From VXNJ01 sp965249595 (GTDB lineage Bacteria > Chloroflexota > UBA11872 > VXNJ01), in NCBI GenBank assembly GCA_965249595.1, contig OZ252242.1, forward strand, positions 1,674,001 through 1,738,000: a stretch of 64,000 nt of DNA. The letters are read 5' to 3'. The notes below the pieces were generated by a model. The model saw only the letters and a program-made list of their open reading frames with translations, was not told the origin of the DNA and did not search any database. The translations under genes were made by a program, and so were the position numbers. Below are positions 1-8,749 of the stretch, in pieces. Numbering within the stretch: position 1 is the stretch's first letter; the number at the start of each line of letters is the position of its first letter.

Positions 1-2
1 GC

Positions 3-77
3 TTCGCCACGTTTACCGCTCAAAAATGGCACGGAATGTTCACCGAATCCCGAGCCGAAGAGGAAGTTCAGACATAG
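3..77 (+). CDS. Possible 3' end of a gene entering from the left
   Basis: A frame open from the window edge reads 24 residues ending in EEEVQT and stops at TAG (75-77). The following sulfatase is on the same strand. The stretch is too short to recognise a family and a second frame is also open here, so this is only a candidate C-terminus. Confidence 0.22.
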   Translation, partial: FATFTAQKWHGMFTESRAEEEVQT

Positions 78-250
78 TTGCAATTTCTTAAAACGCTCGG
101 GCAAGACCTGAATGCAGCTGATCCCTGTTTGGCCGGCGCTCATTGGGCCCGGTGGCGAATGAAATCGCCACATTGGACGAAGCCGGCGTTAGATTTCTGG
201 GACGATGCAGTACACCGCTTAACGGGTGCAACCAATCGACGGGGGCGACA

Positions 251-1669
251 TTGCCAAAGATTCCCAACATTCTGGTTGTGATGAGCGACCAACATGCTCG
301 CAAATACGCAAGCCCCTACGGACATCCCTTTATCCGCACCGCCAATATGCAACGCCTTGCCAGGGATGGAGTCACTTTTGAAAATGCCTACTGCAACTCA
401 CCGATCTGCGGCCCCTCGCGGGCCTCGTTCCTGACCGGCCGGTACGTGCCGGACATCGAAGCCTGGGATAACGGGACCGTTCTCCATAGCGACGAACCAA
501 CTTTTGCCCATCTACTTAACGCGGCGGGCTACGAGACCGTGTTATGCGGGAAGATGCACTTCCAGGGACCCGATCAGATGCACGGTTTCAAACGGCGGAT
601 TCTCTCCGATGTGCATGACAGTGCGAGCCCGGAATTGTCCGCCAATTGGACCGAATTTCTCCCCGAAACGGCCGCCGCCGACATGAGCATGTTCACTGAG
701 GCCGGCCCCGGCGAGCATCCCTATTCAGCCTATGACGAAGTCGCCACCGCGCATGCCGGTACGTACATTCGCTCGCAGGCGAAATCGGACCGGCCCTGGG
801 CGCTGGTAGTGGGCCTGATCACGCCGCATTACCCGTTTGTGGTGCGGCCCAAGTATTGGGAAATGTATTACCCGGGGCACGCCGATTTGCCCGAAGTGCC
901 GGCCCATTTCGATGACATCCACCCCCACAAGCGGCGGCTGGCCGAATGGTTCTCGTTCGATGATGTTCCAGATGAGCTTGCGGCCCGGGCCCGGGCCGGA
1001 TACTACGGCTTGATTACATATACCGATGATTGCCTCGGCAAAATCCTGGATGCCGTCGACGAATCCGGGCAAACAAACGAAACGGTCGTCGTCTATACGT
1101 CAGACCACGGTGAAGGCGCCGGTGAACATGGCATGTGGAACAAGCACACCTTCTATGAGAACTCCGTTGGTATCCCGCTGCACATCCGCTGGCCCGGCAA
1201 TATAGAGGCCAACGCGCGCGTGGCCCAGCCGGTTTCGTTAATTGACTTGACCAAGACGATCATCGATGCAGCAGGAGTCGAAGCGCCCGAATATTTGCCG
1301 GGCAAGAGCTTGCTGCCGCTGGCCGCCGGCCAAGCCGACGAGAACGACGGGTTAGTTATCTCCGATTTCGGGGCCGACGGCAGCCGAGCGCTAACTCGCA
1401 TGGTTCGGATTGGCAATCTCAAGTACAACTATTACCACGGAGAACCCGAAGAGCTGTTTGATCTGGCAGCCGACCCGAGCGAATTAATCGACCAGAGTTC
1501 GAATCCGGCTTATGCCCAGGCGCTGCTTGATCTGCGGTCGCGTGCGATGGCCGGCTACGACCCGGAAGAAGTTACCGCCCGGATATTGCTTTCGCAAAAG
1601 AAACGCAAACTGGTCCATGCCGGTTTCGCATTTGAACGGAGTGGGCCGTGGGTTCCCGGGAGACCGTGA
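251..1669 (+). CDS. Type I sulfatase, choline-sulfatase-like
   Basis: This gene encodes a formylglycine-dependent sulfatase of about 472 residues that should hydrolyse a sulfate ester. An N-terminal PNILVVMSDQH carries the first metal ligand Asp13. The CGPSR signature at about Cys53 is the site converted to formylglycine, and a later SDHGEGAGEHG segment supplies further metal ligands. The GKMHFQGPDQMHGF stretch closely matches choline-O-sulfatases (BetC) as I know them, so choline sulfate or a similar small ester is a plausible substrate. I chose the TTG at 251, preceded by a G-run, because the 36 residues upstream (from an ATG at 143) do not look like a sulfatase N-terminus. No export signal is visible. 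A GMC oxidoreductase of the choline-dehydrogenase type lies 0.86 kb downstream on the same strand. The substrate remains inference. Confidence 0.9.
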   Translation: MPKIPNILVVMSDQHARKYASPYGHPFIRTANMQRLARDGVTFENAYCNSPICGPSRASFLTGRYVPDIEAWDNGTVLHSDEPTFAHLLNAAGYETVLCGKMHFQGPDQMHGFKRRILSDVHDSASPELSANWTEFLPETAAADMSMFTEAGPGEHPYSAYDEVATAHAGTYIRSQAKSDRPWALVVGLITPHYPFVVRPKYWEMYYPGHADLPEVPAHFDDIHPHKRRLAEWFSFDDVPDELAARARAGYYGLITYTDDCLGKILDAVDESGQTNETVVVYTSDHGEGAGEHGMWNKHTFYENSVGIPLHIRWPGNIEANARVAQPVSLIDLTKTIIDAAGVEAPEYLPGKSLLPLAAGQADENDGLVISDFGADGSRALTRMVRIGNLKYNYYHGEPEELFDLAADPSELIDQSSNPAYAQALLDLRSRAMAGYDPEEVTARILLSQKKRKLVHAGFAFERSGPWVPGRP

Positions 1670-1951
1670 CGGCTCCCTGGCAGTTTCTACAAAGCCAACG
1701 AGGACTCGCCAAAGGCGTGCAACCAGGCAAGCAATTGCTGCGTAATTGCCGAGTCCCCGCAAGTAAAGGAATGACATTGGTCCTGGGCCGCTAACTGTTG
1801 ACGCAATCGCTTTGTAACAACATCGTGAATCTATCAATCACGTCGATTTTGGGCCGCCCAGAGCCGCTTCCCTATCGATCCTGGTCGTCGTCCTGATTCT
1901 CAAAATGATGAAGTTAATTCGCCCCGATTTATCGCGCTAGCGCACTGATAC

Positions 1952-2233
1952 TTATTTCTGGGACAACAATCGACGCCCGACCGCGAAAGCAAGGATCACG
2001 TAAAGCGCATCTACTGGCGGCCACCACACGGCGTGCGCTATGTGGGCAATTTCGCCTTCGGACCAGGTACTGCAGCCCCACACCCAGAAGAACAGCAGCG
2101 TTTGCGCGATTGCGCCGTAGAAAACTGTGTTGAGCGCTTTGTCGTCACGATCGGCTCCGCTGCGGCGAATCCACCCCACGCTAGCCACCAGGAGAACGAC
2201 AACCATGCCGACCGCCATAAGCCAATGCAGCAC
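1952..2233 (-). CDS. Small three-helix membrane protein, unknown function
   Basis: The predicted protein has 93 residues and is strongly hydrophobic, with three likely membrane segments at about residues 2-22, 36-54 and 74-90. A short charged loop with RRSGADRDD separates the first two. The start is a GTG directly behind an AGGTGGT sequence; an ATG four codons later is also possible. I recognise no family. It lies between the sulfatase and the GMC oxidoreductase but on the opposite strand, so it is not part of their transcript. Hydrophobic periodicity rather than homology supports it as a real gene. Confidence 0.5.
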   Translation of the reverse strand: MLHWLMAVGMVVVLLVASVGWIRRSGADRDDKALNTVFYGAIAQTLLFFWVWGCSTWSEGEIAHIAHAVWWPPVDALYVILAFAVGRRLLSQK

Positions 2234-2531
2234 ACCACCTAAAGAGTGTCCAACTCCATCTGGATACGCGGCTACCGAAACCCGCTAAACCGCGACTAAT
2301 AACCCCGACGCGAGCAGATACGCGGCAGCGACCTTTGCGATTGGTGATTTCATGAACAATGTGACTCCGCAACCTAGCGTTAAACGCACAATTTCGCCAT
2401 AGACGGTGCAAAGAATCCTGGCTATTCCCACTCCCACCTGACTGGAACGTTTCGGTGCTGACTGTAATTTCGGAATTTGATCACCCAGAGGGCACGGCGA
2501 CGGGCACATCACAAGACCAGGTCCGCCCAGC

Positions 2532-4130
2532 ATGAGCAGATTTACCCACGTGATCGTCGGCGCCGGAGCCGCTGGTTGCGTCGTCGCCAATCGCCTCAGC
2601 CAGGACCCGGCCAATGACGTGCTGCTGCTTGAGGCAGGACCGCGCGACAGCAATCGTTTGATTCAGATCCCGGCCGGAATAACCAGGCTGGCCGCGCCGG
2701 AATTGGACTGGGGATTCACTACTGCCCCGCAGTCGCAAATGAACAACCGCCGGATGTGGTATCCACAAGGCCGCACCCTGGGCGGATCGACTTCGATCAA
2801 TGCCATGATCTACATTCGCGGGCATCGATCCGACTACGACCACTGGGAGTCCCTGGGCAATCGCGGCTGGGGATACGAGGATGTGCTGCCGTGGTTTCGC
2901 CGCTCCGAGCAGCATTCCCGTCTAAACAACCGATTCCATGGTGTCGAAGGCGATCTTAGCGTTGCCCGGCAGGCTCAGCACAACCCCTTGACGCAGGCCT
3001 TTGTCATGGCCGGCCAGGAACTGGGCCTGGATTACAACGACGACCCAAACGGCGTCCGGCAGGACGGAGTCACCTACTTTGACTTGACTCAACGGAACGC
3101 CCGACGCGAAAGCGCCGCCAGCGCATTTCTGCATCCGGCGACCGAGCGCGAGAACCTGACCGTTCACACGCATTCTCTGGCGACCCGGATCCTGGTCAAA
3201 GGCGGAACCGCGGTAGGGGTCCAATACCGTCGCCACGGGCAGCTGGAGACCGCGTTCGCCGATGGCGAGGTGGTGCTGAGCGGCGGCACGATTAATTCGC
3301 CGAAATTACTGCTGCTATCGGGAATTGGTCCGGCCGAGGAGCTCTCCGCTTACGGCATAGATCCCATTCATGACCTGCCCGGAGTCGGCAAGAACTTCCA
3401 GGACCACATGGATGTATTCGTGGCCGCGCCAACCGAGCCGGTTTCGTACAGCCACGCCAACCGCCTGCCCAACCGGCTGCGGCACATGCTTCAGTACCGG
3501 CTATATCGGAGCGGCCCGATGGCCGCAGCGGTGGCCGAGGCCGGGGCGTTCATCCGCTCCAGCGATGCGGTCGAAGCACCCGATATCCAGATCAATTGCC
3601 TGCCCTCGTTTGTTGTCATCAAGGACGGTCCGGTGCTCCTTGATGGCCATGGCATGAGCCTGTTTACGTGCAACCTGCGCCCAAAAAGCATCGGCTCGAT
3701 CAGGTTGCGATCGAGCGATCCGGATGATTCGCCCCTGATTGACCCCAACTACTGCGGCGATCCGGAAGGTTACGACTGGAAGATCTCGATCGAGGGATTC
3801 AAATGGGGCCGCCGGCTGTTGCAGTCAAGGGCTCTGGCTCCGTATGTACTTGGGGAGCACACGCCGGGGGCGCACGTAAAAAGCGACGAGCAGATCCGCG
3901 CTTACATCCGCGATTGGGCCAAAACCGACCACCACCCCGTGGGGTCGTGCATGATGGGCGAGGGCGAGATGGCAGTGGTTGATGCCCAACTGCGGGTGCG
4001 TGGTCTTGACCGCCTGCGGGTCATTGACGCCGCGATCATGCCGAAATTGATCAGCGGCAATACCCAGGCGCCTTCGATCATGATCGGAGAGCGCGGGGCG
4101 GCGATGATGCGGGCGGGCACAATGGTTTGA
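2532..4130 (+). CDS. GMC family FAD-dependent oxidoreductase, choline-dehydrogenase-like
   Basis: This is a full-length (532 residue) glucose-methanol-choline oxidoreductase that should oxidise an alcohol to an aldehyde with FAD. The N-terminal VGAGAAGCVVANRL is the dinucleotide-binding motif and LLEAG follows at about residue 35. GRTLGGSTSINAMIYIRG is the first GMC signature and the segment around SGGTINSPKLLLLSGIGP the second. The catalytic His is in DHHPVGSCMMG near residue 462, with the conserved Asn in SGNTQAPSIMIGERGA near the C-terminus. Similarity is to bacterial choline dehydrogenases and PEG or alcohol dehydrogenases. The choline-sulfatase-like gene upstream makes an alcohol released from a sulfate ester an attractive substrate, but the gap of about 860 bp argues against a tight operon. 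Confidence 0.92.
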   Translation: MSRFTHVIVGAGAAGCVVANRLSQDPANDVLLLEAGPRDSNRLIQIPAGITRLAAPELDWGFTTAPQSQMNNRRMWYPQGRTLGGSTSINAMIYIRGHRSDYDHWESLGNRGWGYEDVLPWFRRSEQHSRLNNRFHGVEGDLSVARQAQHNPLTQAFVMAGQELGLDYNDDPNGVRQDGVTYFDLTQRNARRESAASAFLHPATERENLTVHTHSLATRILVKGGTAVGVQYRRHGQLETAFADGEVVLSGGTINSPKLLLLSGIGPAEELSAYGIDPIHDLPGVGKNFQDHMDVFVAAPTEPVSYSHANRLPNRLRHMLQYRLYRSGPMAAAVAEAGAFIRSSDAVEAPDIQINCLPSFVVIKDGPVLLDGHGMSLFTCNLRPKSIGSIRLRSSDPDDSPLIDPNYCGDPEGYDWKISIEGFKWGRRLLQSRALAPYVLGEHTPGAHVKSDEQIRAYIRDWAKTDHHPVGSCMMGEGEMAVVDAQLRVRGLDRLRVIDAAIMPKLISGNTQAPSIMIGERGAAMMRAGTMV

Positions 4131-4339
4131 CTCTTCGCGCCAGTGAGTTTGGGGACGCGGTCGAATTTCGCGGTCGCGCCTATTACCGTTTCGCCCCGCC
4201 CAAAACCGGGCCCGGCTATGACTGGGTACTGCGGCTCGAATCTATCTAGCGTGGCTATTTCCGGGGCGCCGGTAGAACGCCCGAAAGGACATGAGCGCCG
4301 CGCCGTGGGGTCGGCCCTATTTCGGGTGGCCGGGTTCGA

Positions 4340-4849
4340 TCAAGAGAAGGATAGGCAGGCTTCGCGAACCACCCGCAGCACCGATTCCTGGGCGAAGCGG
4401 TCTTCGTATTCGGCTGAAATGGCGTCGACTTTCGATCCGACCGTCCCATCTTCGACCGCGAACACGATCAGCAGCTTGGACCGCTCGCGTTGGACCTCGC
4501 CGCTCTCGCCACGCCATTGCCCAAACCCATCCAGTACGGTCAGCCCGTCGGGAAATCTTGGCGTTACGCTTTCGGCCAAGAAATCCTCCCACTGTAAATC
4601 GCTTACCGCCTCTCCCGAATCACCGCCACGGCCCATAAAAAGCCGGTACTCGACGAATTGATCAGTCCCGTCCGGGCAAGCCGGCGCGGGCAAAGGACTG
4701 CAGGCGGCCGCTGTTAACAGCAGCGCAAGTAAGAATCCGGCGACCGTTGCCGGAGCCCCGACCCATCGCCGGGTCGAGCTCGGACCGGAATTGCACCCGG
4801 CAACCGGCCACCCACTTTGGTTGGGTAACGATTTCATCATCGACAGCAT
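4340..4849 (-). CDS. DUF3574 lipoprotein
   Basis: The protein has about 169 residues. A hydrophobic segment ends in LLLTAAAC, a lipobox with the modified Cys near residue 50, so it should be a membrane-anchored lipoprotein. The mature part contains FVEYRLFMGRG, a WEDFLAESVTPRFPDGLTVL segment and ERSKLLIV, which match DUF3574, a family of unknown function. Several ATGs lie near the start (4849, 4840, 4837) and the true one is unresolved. It converges on the GMC oxidoreductase. An overlapping plus-strand frame (4143-4661) lacks protein character. Confidence 0.8.
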   Translation of the reverse strand: MLSMMKSLPNQSGWPVAGCNSGPSSTRRWVGAPATVAGFLLALLLTAAACSPLPAPACPDGTDQFVEYRLFMGRGGDSGEAVSDLQWEDFLAESVTPRFPDGLTVLDGFGQWRGESGEVQRERSKLLIVFAVEDGTVGSKVDAISAEYEDRFAQESVLRVVREACLSFS

Positions 4850-5184
4850 GGATTGTGAACGTAAGTACTGCGACAGTTTAGGTGCCGCCTGAACTGCTCT
4901 GGGTGTTGACCGGCCTGGGCGCGGGCGGCGCAGTTTTCCGATTCATTGCCGGCGATAACGGGTAATCGGAAAGTGCATGCCGGGGCGAGTGTTGCCTGGC
5001 CGAGATCTGGCCAAACGCGCCGCCGGGCGATTGCCGCCCTTGGGCAGGCCTTTTGGTATTGCCGCGATATATTTGAAGGAGTCTAGCGAATTGAAACAAG
5101 CTCGGTGGCGGACTGATGTTTGCCGGAAACCCACTGTAGGGTTCGGGCACGGTACCGGCGCGTGGAGGTGGGGTTGCACAAGCA
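4850..5184. other. Intergenic, no gene seen
   Basis: This 335-bp gap separates the divergent DUF3574 and desaturase 1 genes and should carry both promoters. An AT-richer patch GATATATTTGAAGGAG lies near 5066. I see no convincing gene, tRNA or riboswitch here. Confidence 0.4.
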
Positions 5185-6348
5185 ATGATGGACGCTGCTG
5201 AATCCGGCTATCGACCCCTTGCCGACGTGCGCAAGAGTCTGCGGATCGAGTGGTACCGTAGCCCGATAGAACGCACCGTTTTAAAGGAGCTGTCGCGCCG
5301 CAGCGATCTCCAGGGGTGGATCCAGGCCGGCGGCCACCTCGGCCTGTTCGCCGTTACCGGCGCGCTTACCTACTTCTTGTGGTCGCAGCAGATCTGGATC
5401 GGCTTTCTGGTGGCCCTTTTCGTCCACGGTACGGTCGGCAGCTTTTTCATCGGAGTGGCCCCGCACGAGCTCGGACATGGATCGGTGTTTAAGACCAAGT
5501 GGCTAAACCCGTTCTTTAACCACATCTTTTGTCTTTTGGGCTGGTACGACCCCTACGACTACAACACCAGCCATACCTTTCACCATCGCTACACCCTTCA
5601 TCCGGACGGCGACCGCGAGGTGCTCCTCCCCTTAAAACCAACCGTGGGAAAGACATTTCTGCTGCAACTGTTTACGGTCAATGTCTTCTCCCAACCCGGA
5701 CGGACGTTTGGGAAGGGTGGGCTGATCGCCACCATCGTGCATACGATCCGCACCGCCAGGGGCATTCACGGGCCAATTGGCGTTTCCGCGAATGAGTGGT
5801 TGCTGGCGGTTCACACCGACCAGCCCGACGAGTACGGCAAGTCGATCCGCTGGGCCCGGATCCAGCTGCTTTTTCACGGCCTCGTCTTGGTGATCGCCAT
5901 CGCCACCGGGCAGTGGGTTTTGCCGTTGATATTGACGTTTTTCCCCTTCATCGCCAACTGGGCCCAGTACTCCGTCGGACTGCCCCAACACTGCGGACTG
6001 ATGGATAAGACTCCCGACTTCCGCAAGAGCGTCCGCTCGATGACGCTTGTTCCGATCCTCGAATTTCTTTACTGGCGAATGAATTGGCACTGCGAACATC
6101 ACATGTACGCTGGCGTGCCCTGCTACAACTTAAAGAAGCTGCACCAGGCGATTGCCCATGATGTGCCAGTACCGCGCACCCTGATTGGCACCTGGCGGGA
6201 AATGCTCTACGTCTGGGACCGCCAGCAGCATGACCCCGACTATCAGTTCGACACGCCGCTGCCGGAAACGGCCCACCAATCGCGTGCCGATGATCAGGAC
6301 GACCTGGACCGATCCATCGGGGATCTGGCTCCGGAGGGGCTGCGCTAG
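5185..6348 (+). CDS. Membrane fatty acid desaturase family protein, copy 1
   Basis: This 387-residue di-iron membrane desaturase or hydroxylase is one of three intact paralogues in the window (with those at 22317 and 29783). The three histidine boxes are HELGHGSVF (about residue 95), HTFHHRYTLH (about 130) and CEHHMY (about 295), together with a conserved PQHCGL. Hydrophobic segments around residues 45-90 and 215-250 fit the usual membrane topology. The family acts on acyl chains or related lipids at the membrane; the substrate cannot be read from sequence. The start ATG follows GGAGGTGGGG. The C-terminal tail DQDDLDRSIGDLAPEGLR is specific enough to identify a decayed copy at 7178-7285. It stands alone rather than in an operon. 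Confidence 0.9.
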   Translation: MMDAAESGYRPLADVRKSLRIEWYRSPIERTVLKELSRRSDLQGWIQAGGHLGLFAVTGALTYFLWSQQIWIGFLVALFVHGTVGSFFIGVAPHELGHGSVFKTKWLNPFFNHIFCLLGWYDPYDYNTSHTFHHRYTLHPDGDREVLLPLKPTVGKTFLLQLFTVNVFSQPGRTFGKGGLIATIVHTIRTARGIHGPIGVSANEWLLAVHTDQPDEYGKSIRWARIQLLFHGLVLVIAIATGQWVLPLILTFFPFIANWAQYSVGLPQHCGLMDKTPDFRKSVRSMTLVPILEFLYWRMNWHCEHHMYAGVPCYNLKKLHQAIAHDVPVPRTLIGTWREMLYVWDRQQHDPDYQFDTPLPETAHQSRADDQDDLDRSIGDLAPEGLR

Positions 6349-6510
6349 CTCCAACCCGCCTCGACGGCAATCTTCCCGAATGCGACCGGTGCACCTGACG
6401 TGCGATCAGTACCTATCGATTAATCGGTGCGCTCGGCATTTCAGCAAGGGCCCAGTGCAAATGTTGGTTGTCGCACGATAGAGCGATTGGCCATTGCGTC
6501 CAACATCGGT

Positions 6511-7062
6511 TCAATAGCTGATGCTGTGAAGCCGCCTGGCCAACTTCGTCAGCACCTGCCAATCCCGTTCCTCAGGGCGCAGCCGCGCTTGGATTTGGAT
6601 TGTCCAGCCATCGAAATCGTCTGCGTGGCTTTGGACCTCGAAGTCGCCGACCCGCTTGACGAGATCGGCTAGATTGCGGTCTTGGTCGAGGGATTCGATC
6701 AACCCGGACCCGTAGTCCTCTCCCCGCCATTCGAAGCCGGTTACCTGCCCGAATACCGGAAAAGACTTGGTCGTGTGTGAGCGGATCTTGACCGGGTGAT
6801 CAGCGGCCCCCGGCAGATCGGAAGGGATGAGCAACACAACCCACCATCGGGGCGGACTGTATTGGGAGCGGTCCTGCTTGAGGACGTTTATGGCCGCAAT
6901 CGGGCCATCGCTGAGATCCACCAACCCAAGTGATCGTCGGAAAAGGGATTTACGAACTTCCTCTTCCGGTCGCCCGCGGTCGGCCATTTCTGCGCCAACG
7001 CCCAGCGAATTGAGCGCAAAAATGAGGTCGTCACGGGTCTTGTCGCGAAATTTCTCTTTCAT
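6511..7062 (-). CDS. Hypothetical protein with chimeric upstream leader
   Basis: This soluble protein of about 183 residues begins MKEKFRDKTRDDLIFALNSLG and contains RWWVVLLIPSDLP and WTIQIQARLRPEERDW segments. I recognise no family. A longer frame starts at 7116, but its first 18 residues (VVAKAVCWNIE) and the DNA upstream match the 5' end of the endonuclease-like gene at 9582, with KVICWNIAG. I therefore prefer the internal ATG at 7062 and regard the leader as a transplanted gene fragment. The junction means the gene may now be driven by the promoter region of the other gene. The function is unknown. Confidence 0.6.
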   Translation of the reverse strand: MKEKFRDKTRDDLIFALNSLGVGAEMADRGRPEEEVRKSLFRRSLGLVDLSDGPIAAINVLKQDRSQYSPPRWWVVLLIPSDLPGAADHPVKIRSHTTKSFPVFGQVTGFEWRGEDYGSGLIESLDQDRNLADLVKRVGDFEVQSHADDFDGWTIQIQARLRPEERDWQVLTKLARRLHSISY

Positions 7063-7078
7063 ATCGTTTTCGTTCTCG

Positions 7079-7177
7079 ATATTCCAGCAGACCGCCTTCG
7101 CTACCACTATGCGCAACGATTTACTCTGAAATTAATTTCCGACCAATTCTGCGAGCCTTGGCCATTGGACATTTGCT
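7079..7177 (-). repeat. Duplicated 5' end and upstream region of the endonuclease-like gene, copy A
   Basis: On the plus strand this block and 9552-9655 share GATATTCCAGCAGA, CCACTA.GCGC, ATTTCCGACC.ATTCTGC and TTGCTC in the same order with few gaps, roughly three bases in four identical by eye. The shared block covers the first codons of the endonuclease-like gene plus its upstream DNA. In copy A it is joined to an unrelated reading frame on one side and to a desaturase 3' fragment on the other. Confidence 0.7.
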
Positions 7178-7285
7178 CAGCTACTCGACACCCTGCTTCC
7201 GGAAGCGGCTCGCCAATAGCGAGCGAACGATCAGGGCGACCTCGACAGGTCCATCGGCGATCTTGCCCCAGAGTCGTTGCGTTAA
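7178..7285 (+). pseudogene. Decayed 3' end of a fourth desaturase
   Basis: Translation in the frame of GAC at 7187 reads DTLLPEAARQ, then TAG (7217-7219), then RANDQGDLDRSIGDLAPESLR and TAA (7283-7285). Desaturase 1 ends DTPLPETAHQSRADDQDDL and DRSIGDLAPEGLR. The match therefore covers about the last 32 codons, including the natural stop region, with one nonsense codon. Nothing upstream of 7178 matches a desaturase, so the rest of the gene is gone. Confidence 0.85.
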
Positions 7286-7522
7286 CTCTCGATTGATTCG
7301 CCGGCGGGTTGGCGCTAGGTAGCAATTGGCGCGCCCGATAGGCGATTACGGCTTCGCGATCAAGGCGGGCATCGGAACTTGCGAATATGAGCGATCTAGG
7401 CGGAAGAATCAACCAACGAACGTGGGCCCCGGCTACATATGCGGACCATTGGGCGCTGGACTGTATGGGCAAACGCGGAGAGAGATCTTGGTTGACATTT
7501 ATTGGTCTCTAGGTTGCCCGTA

Positions 7523-8458
7523 TCAATTTAGAGCGTGGTGATGCAGGGCATCAGCCAGCAACACGATTTCAGCTCTCCCGGCAATCCGCTCGCGCCACTC
7601 GCCGGGAATCTCTTTCATCCCGTAGCAGGCGCCGGCGAACTGTCCGTAGATTGCGGCGGTTGTATCGGCATCTTCGCCAAGGTTTGCCGCCTGCAGGGCG
7701 CCTTCGCGCCAATCCTCGGTGCGATGGAATGCCCACAACGCTGCCTCGAGCGATCGTACTACGTAACCTGAACCCCGGATTGCCGGAGGATTGCGGACTT
7801 TGAAGGATCCGTCGGCGATGCGGGCAATCTCCTTTTCGAGCGGGTCGCGATCCCACATTCCCGCGACCGGGCAGTACCTTGGAGAAAGGAGCGTCTGCTT
7901 GTCGGCTCCACGAAGCGCCCCTACCAGCAATCCGGCGGCGTAGCGGCAGGCATCAACAGCTTCCGGGGATTGATGGGTGGTTCGCGAGCTGTCCGCAGCC
8001 ATGCGAATGGCCTCACTCGGATTACCCGTGAAGTACATGGGCACAGGAGCGAGTCGCATAAGCGACCCGTTGCCGGCCGATTGCGGGTCGCTAGACCCAG
8101 CGTACGGATTGCCGCTCTGCTCGAACCTCAGCAGTGCGTCGCTGACAGTATTCCCGATGTCAAAACACTTTCCGTTGGAAGACAGGTAACCCTCCCGCCG
8201 CCATCGCACGTAACGCCGCATCTGATCTATTGGGTCGAATCCCTCCCGATTGATGAGGCTGGTGGCAAGGCACAACGCCATCGACGTATCATCGGTCCAT
8301 TGACCAGGGTCCAACTTGAAGGGCCCGCCGCCGACCATGTCGTCGATTGGGATGAAATTGCCGGGCATTTTGAACTCGAGCGTGGTGCCGAGCGCATCGC
8401 CCGCCGCCAGTCCCAGCAAACAACCACGGAATCGGTCCCGGGCGCAGGGCTTGCTCAT
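7523..8458 (-). CDS. ADP-ribosylglycohydrolase family protein
   Basis: This protein of about 311 residues has the ADP-ribosylglycohydrolase (DraG/ARH) fold, whose members remove ADP-ribose from proteins, DNA or small molecules using two Mg2+ ions. The N-terminal RGCLLGLAAGDALG is the family signature, GQWTDDTSMAL carries the Thr-Asp-Asp metal ligands near residue 58, and the C-terminal LGEDADTTAAIYGQFAGA carries the second Asp-Asp-Thr set. The length fits an intact single-domain member. The start is ATG 8458 (a TTG precedes it). No partner ADP-ribosyltransferase is visible, so a nitrogenase-type role is unlikely; a stress or toxin-reversal role is possible but unproven. Confidence 0.9.
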   Translation of the reverse strand: MSKPCARDRFRGCLLGLAAGDALGTTLEFKMPGNFIPIDDMVGGGPFKLDPGQWTDDTSMALCLATSLINREGFDPIDQMRRYVRWRREGYLSSNGKCFDIGNTVSDALLRFEQSGNPYAGSSDPQSAGNGSLMRLAPVPMYFTGNPSEAIRMAADSSRTTHQSPEAVDACRYAAGLLVGALRGADKQTLLSPRYCPVAGMWDRDPLEKEIARIADGSFKVRNPPAIRGSGYVVRSLEAALWAFHRTEDWREGALQAANLGEDADTTAAIYGQFAGACYGMKEIPGEWRERIAGRAEIVLLADALHHHALN

Positions 8459-8749
8459 CAAGCAGTCTCTAGCCGAAGGTAAATCCTAATAACGAAGAGG
8501 TGGATGATTTTCATGCCCTGTCAATTACTCGTATCACATTGAAGCGCAAACGTCGCGCCCGGATGCAGCTATGGCACGCTGGTGAGAAGCAGCGTAGGCG
8601 ATCGGGTAACTGAGCCAATTGGCGCCCGTCCAACGTTGTTTGGTTCTCAATGTCTGACCTCGCAGTATTGACTCCCCAGTTGAGCGTCGATGCACAAATT
8701 GACGCTGTCGACGGCATCCAACGAAAAGTAGATTGACTCCCGGACGGAC

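Noticed and set aside
4143..4661. 172-residue plus-strand frame
   Set aside because: It overlaps the clear DUF3574 lipoprotein on the other strand and has Ser/Pro-rich shadow composition.
7107..7472. 121-residue minus-strand frame
   Set aside because: It runs antisense through the desaturase fossil and the duplicated leader, so it is a chance frame.
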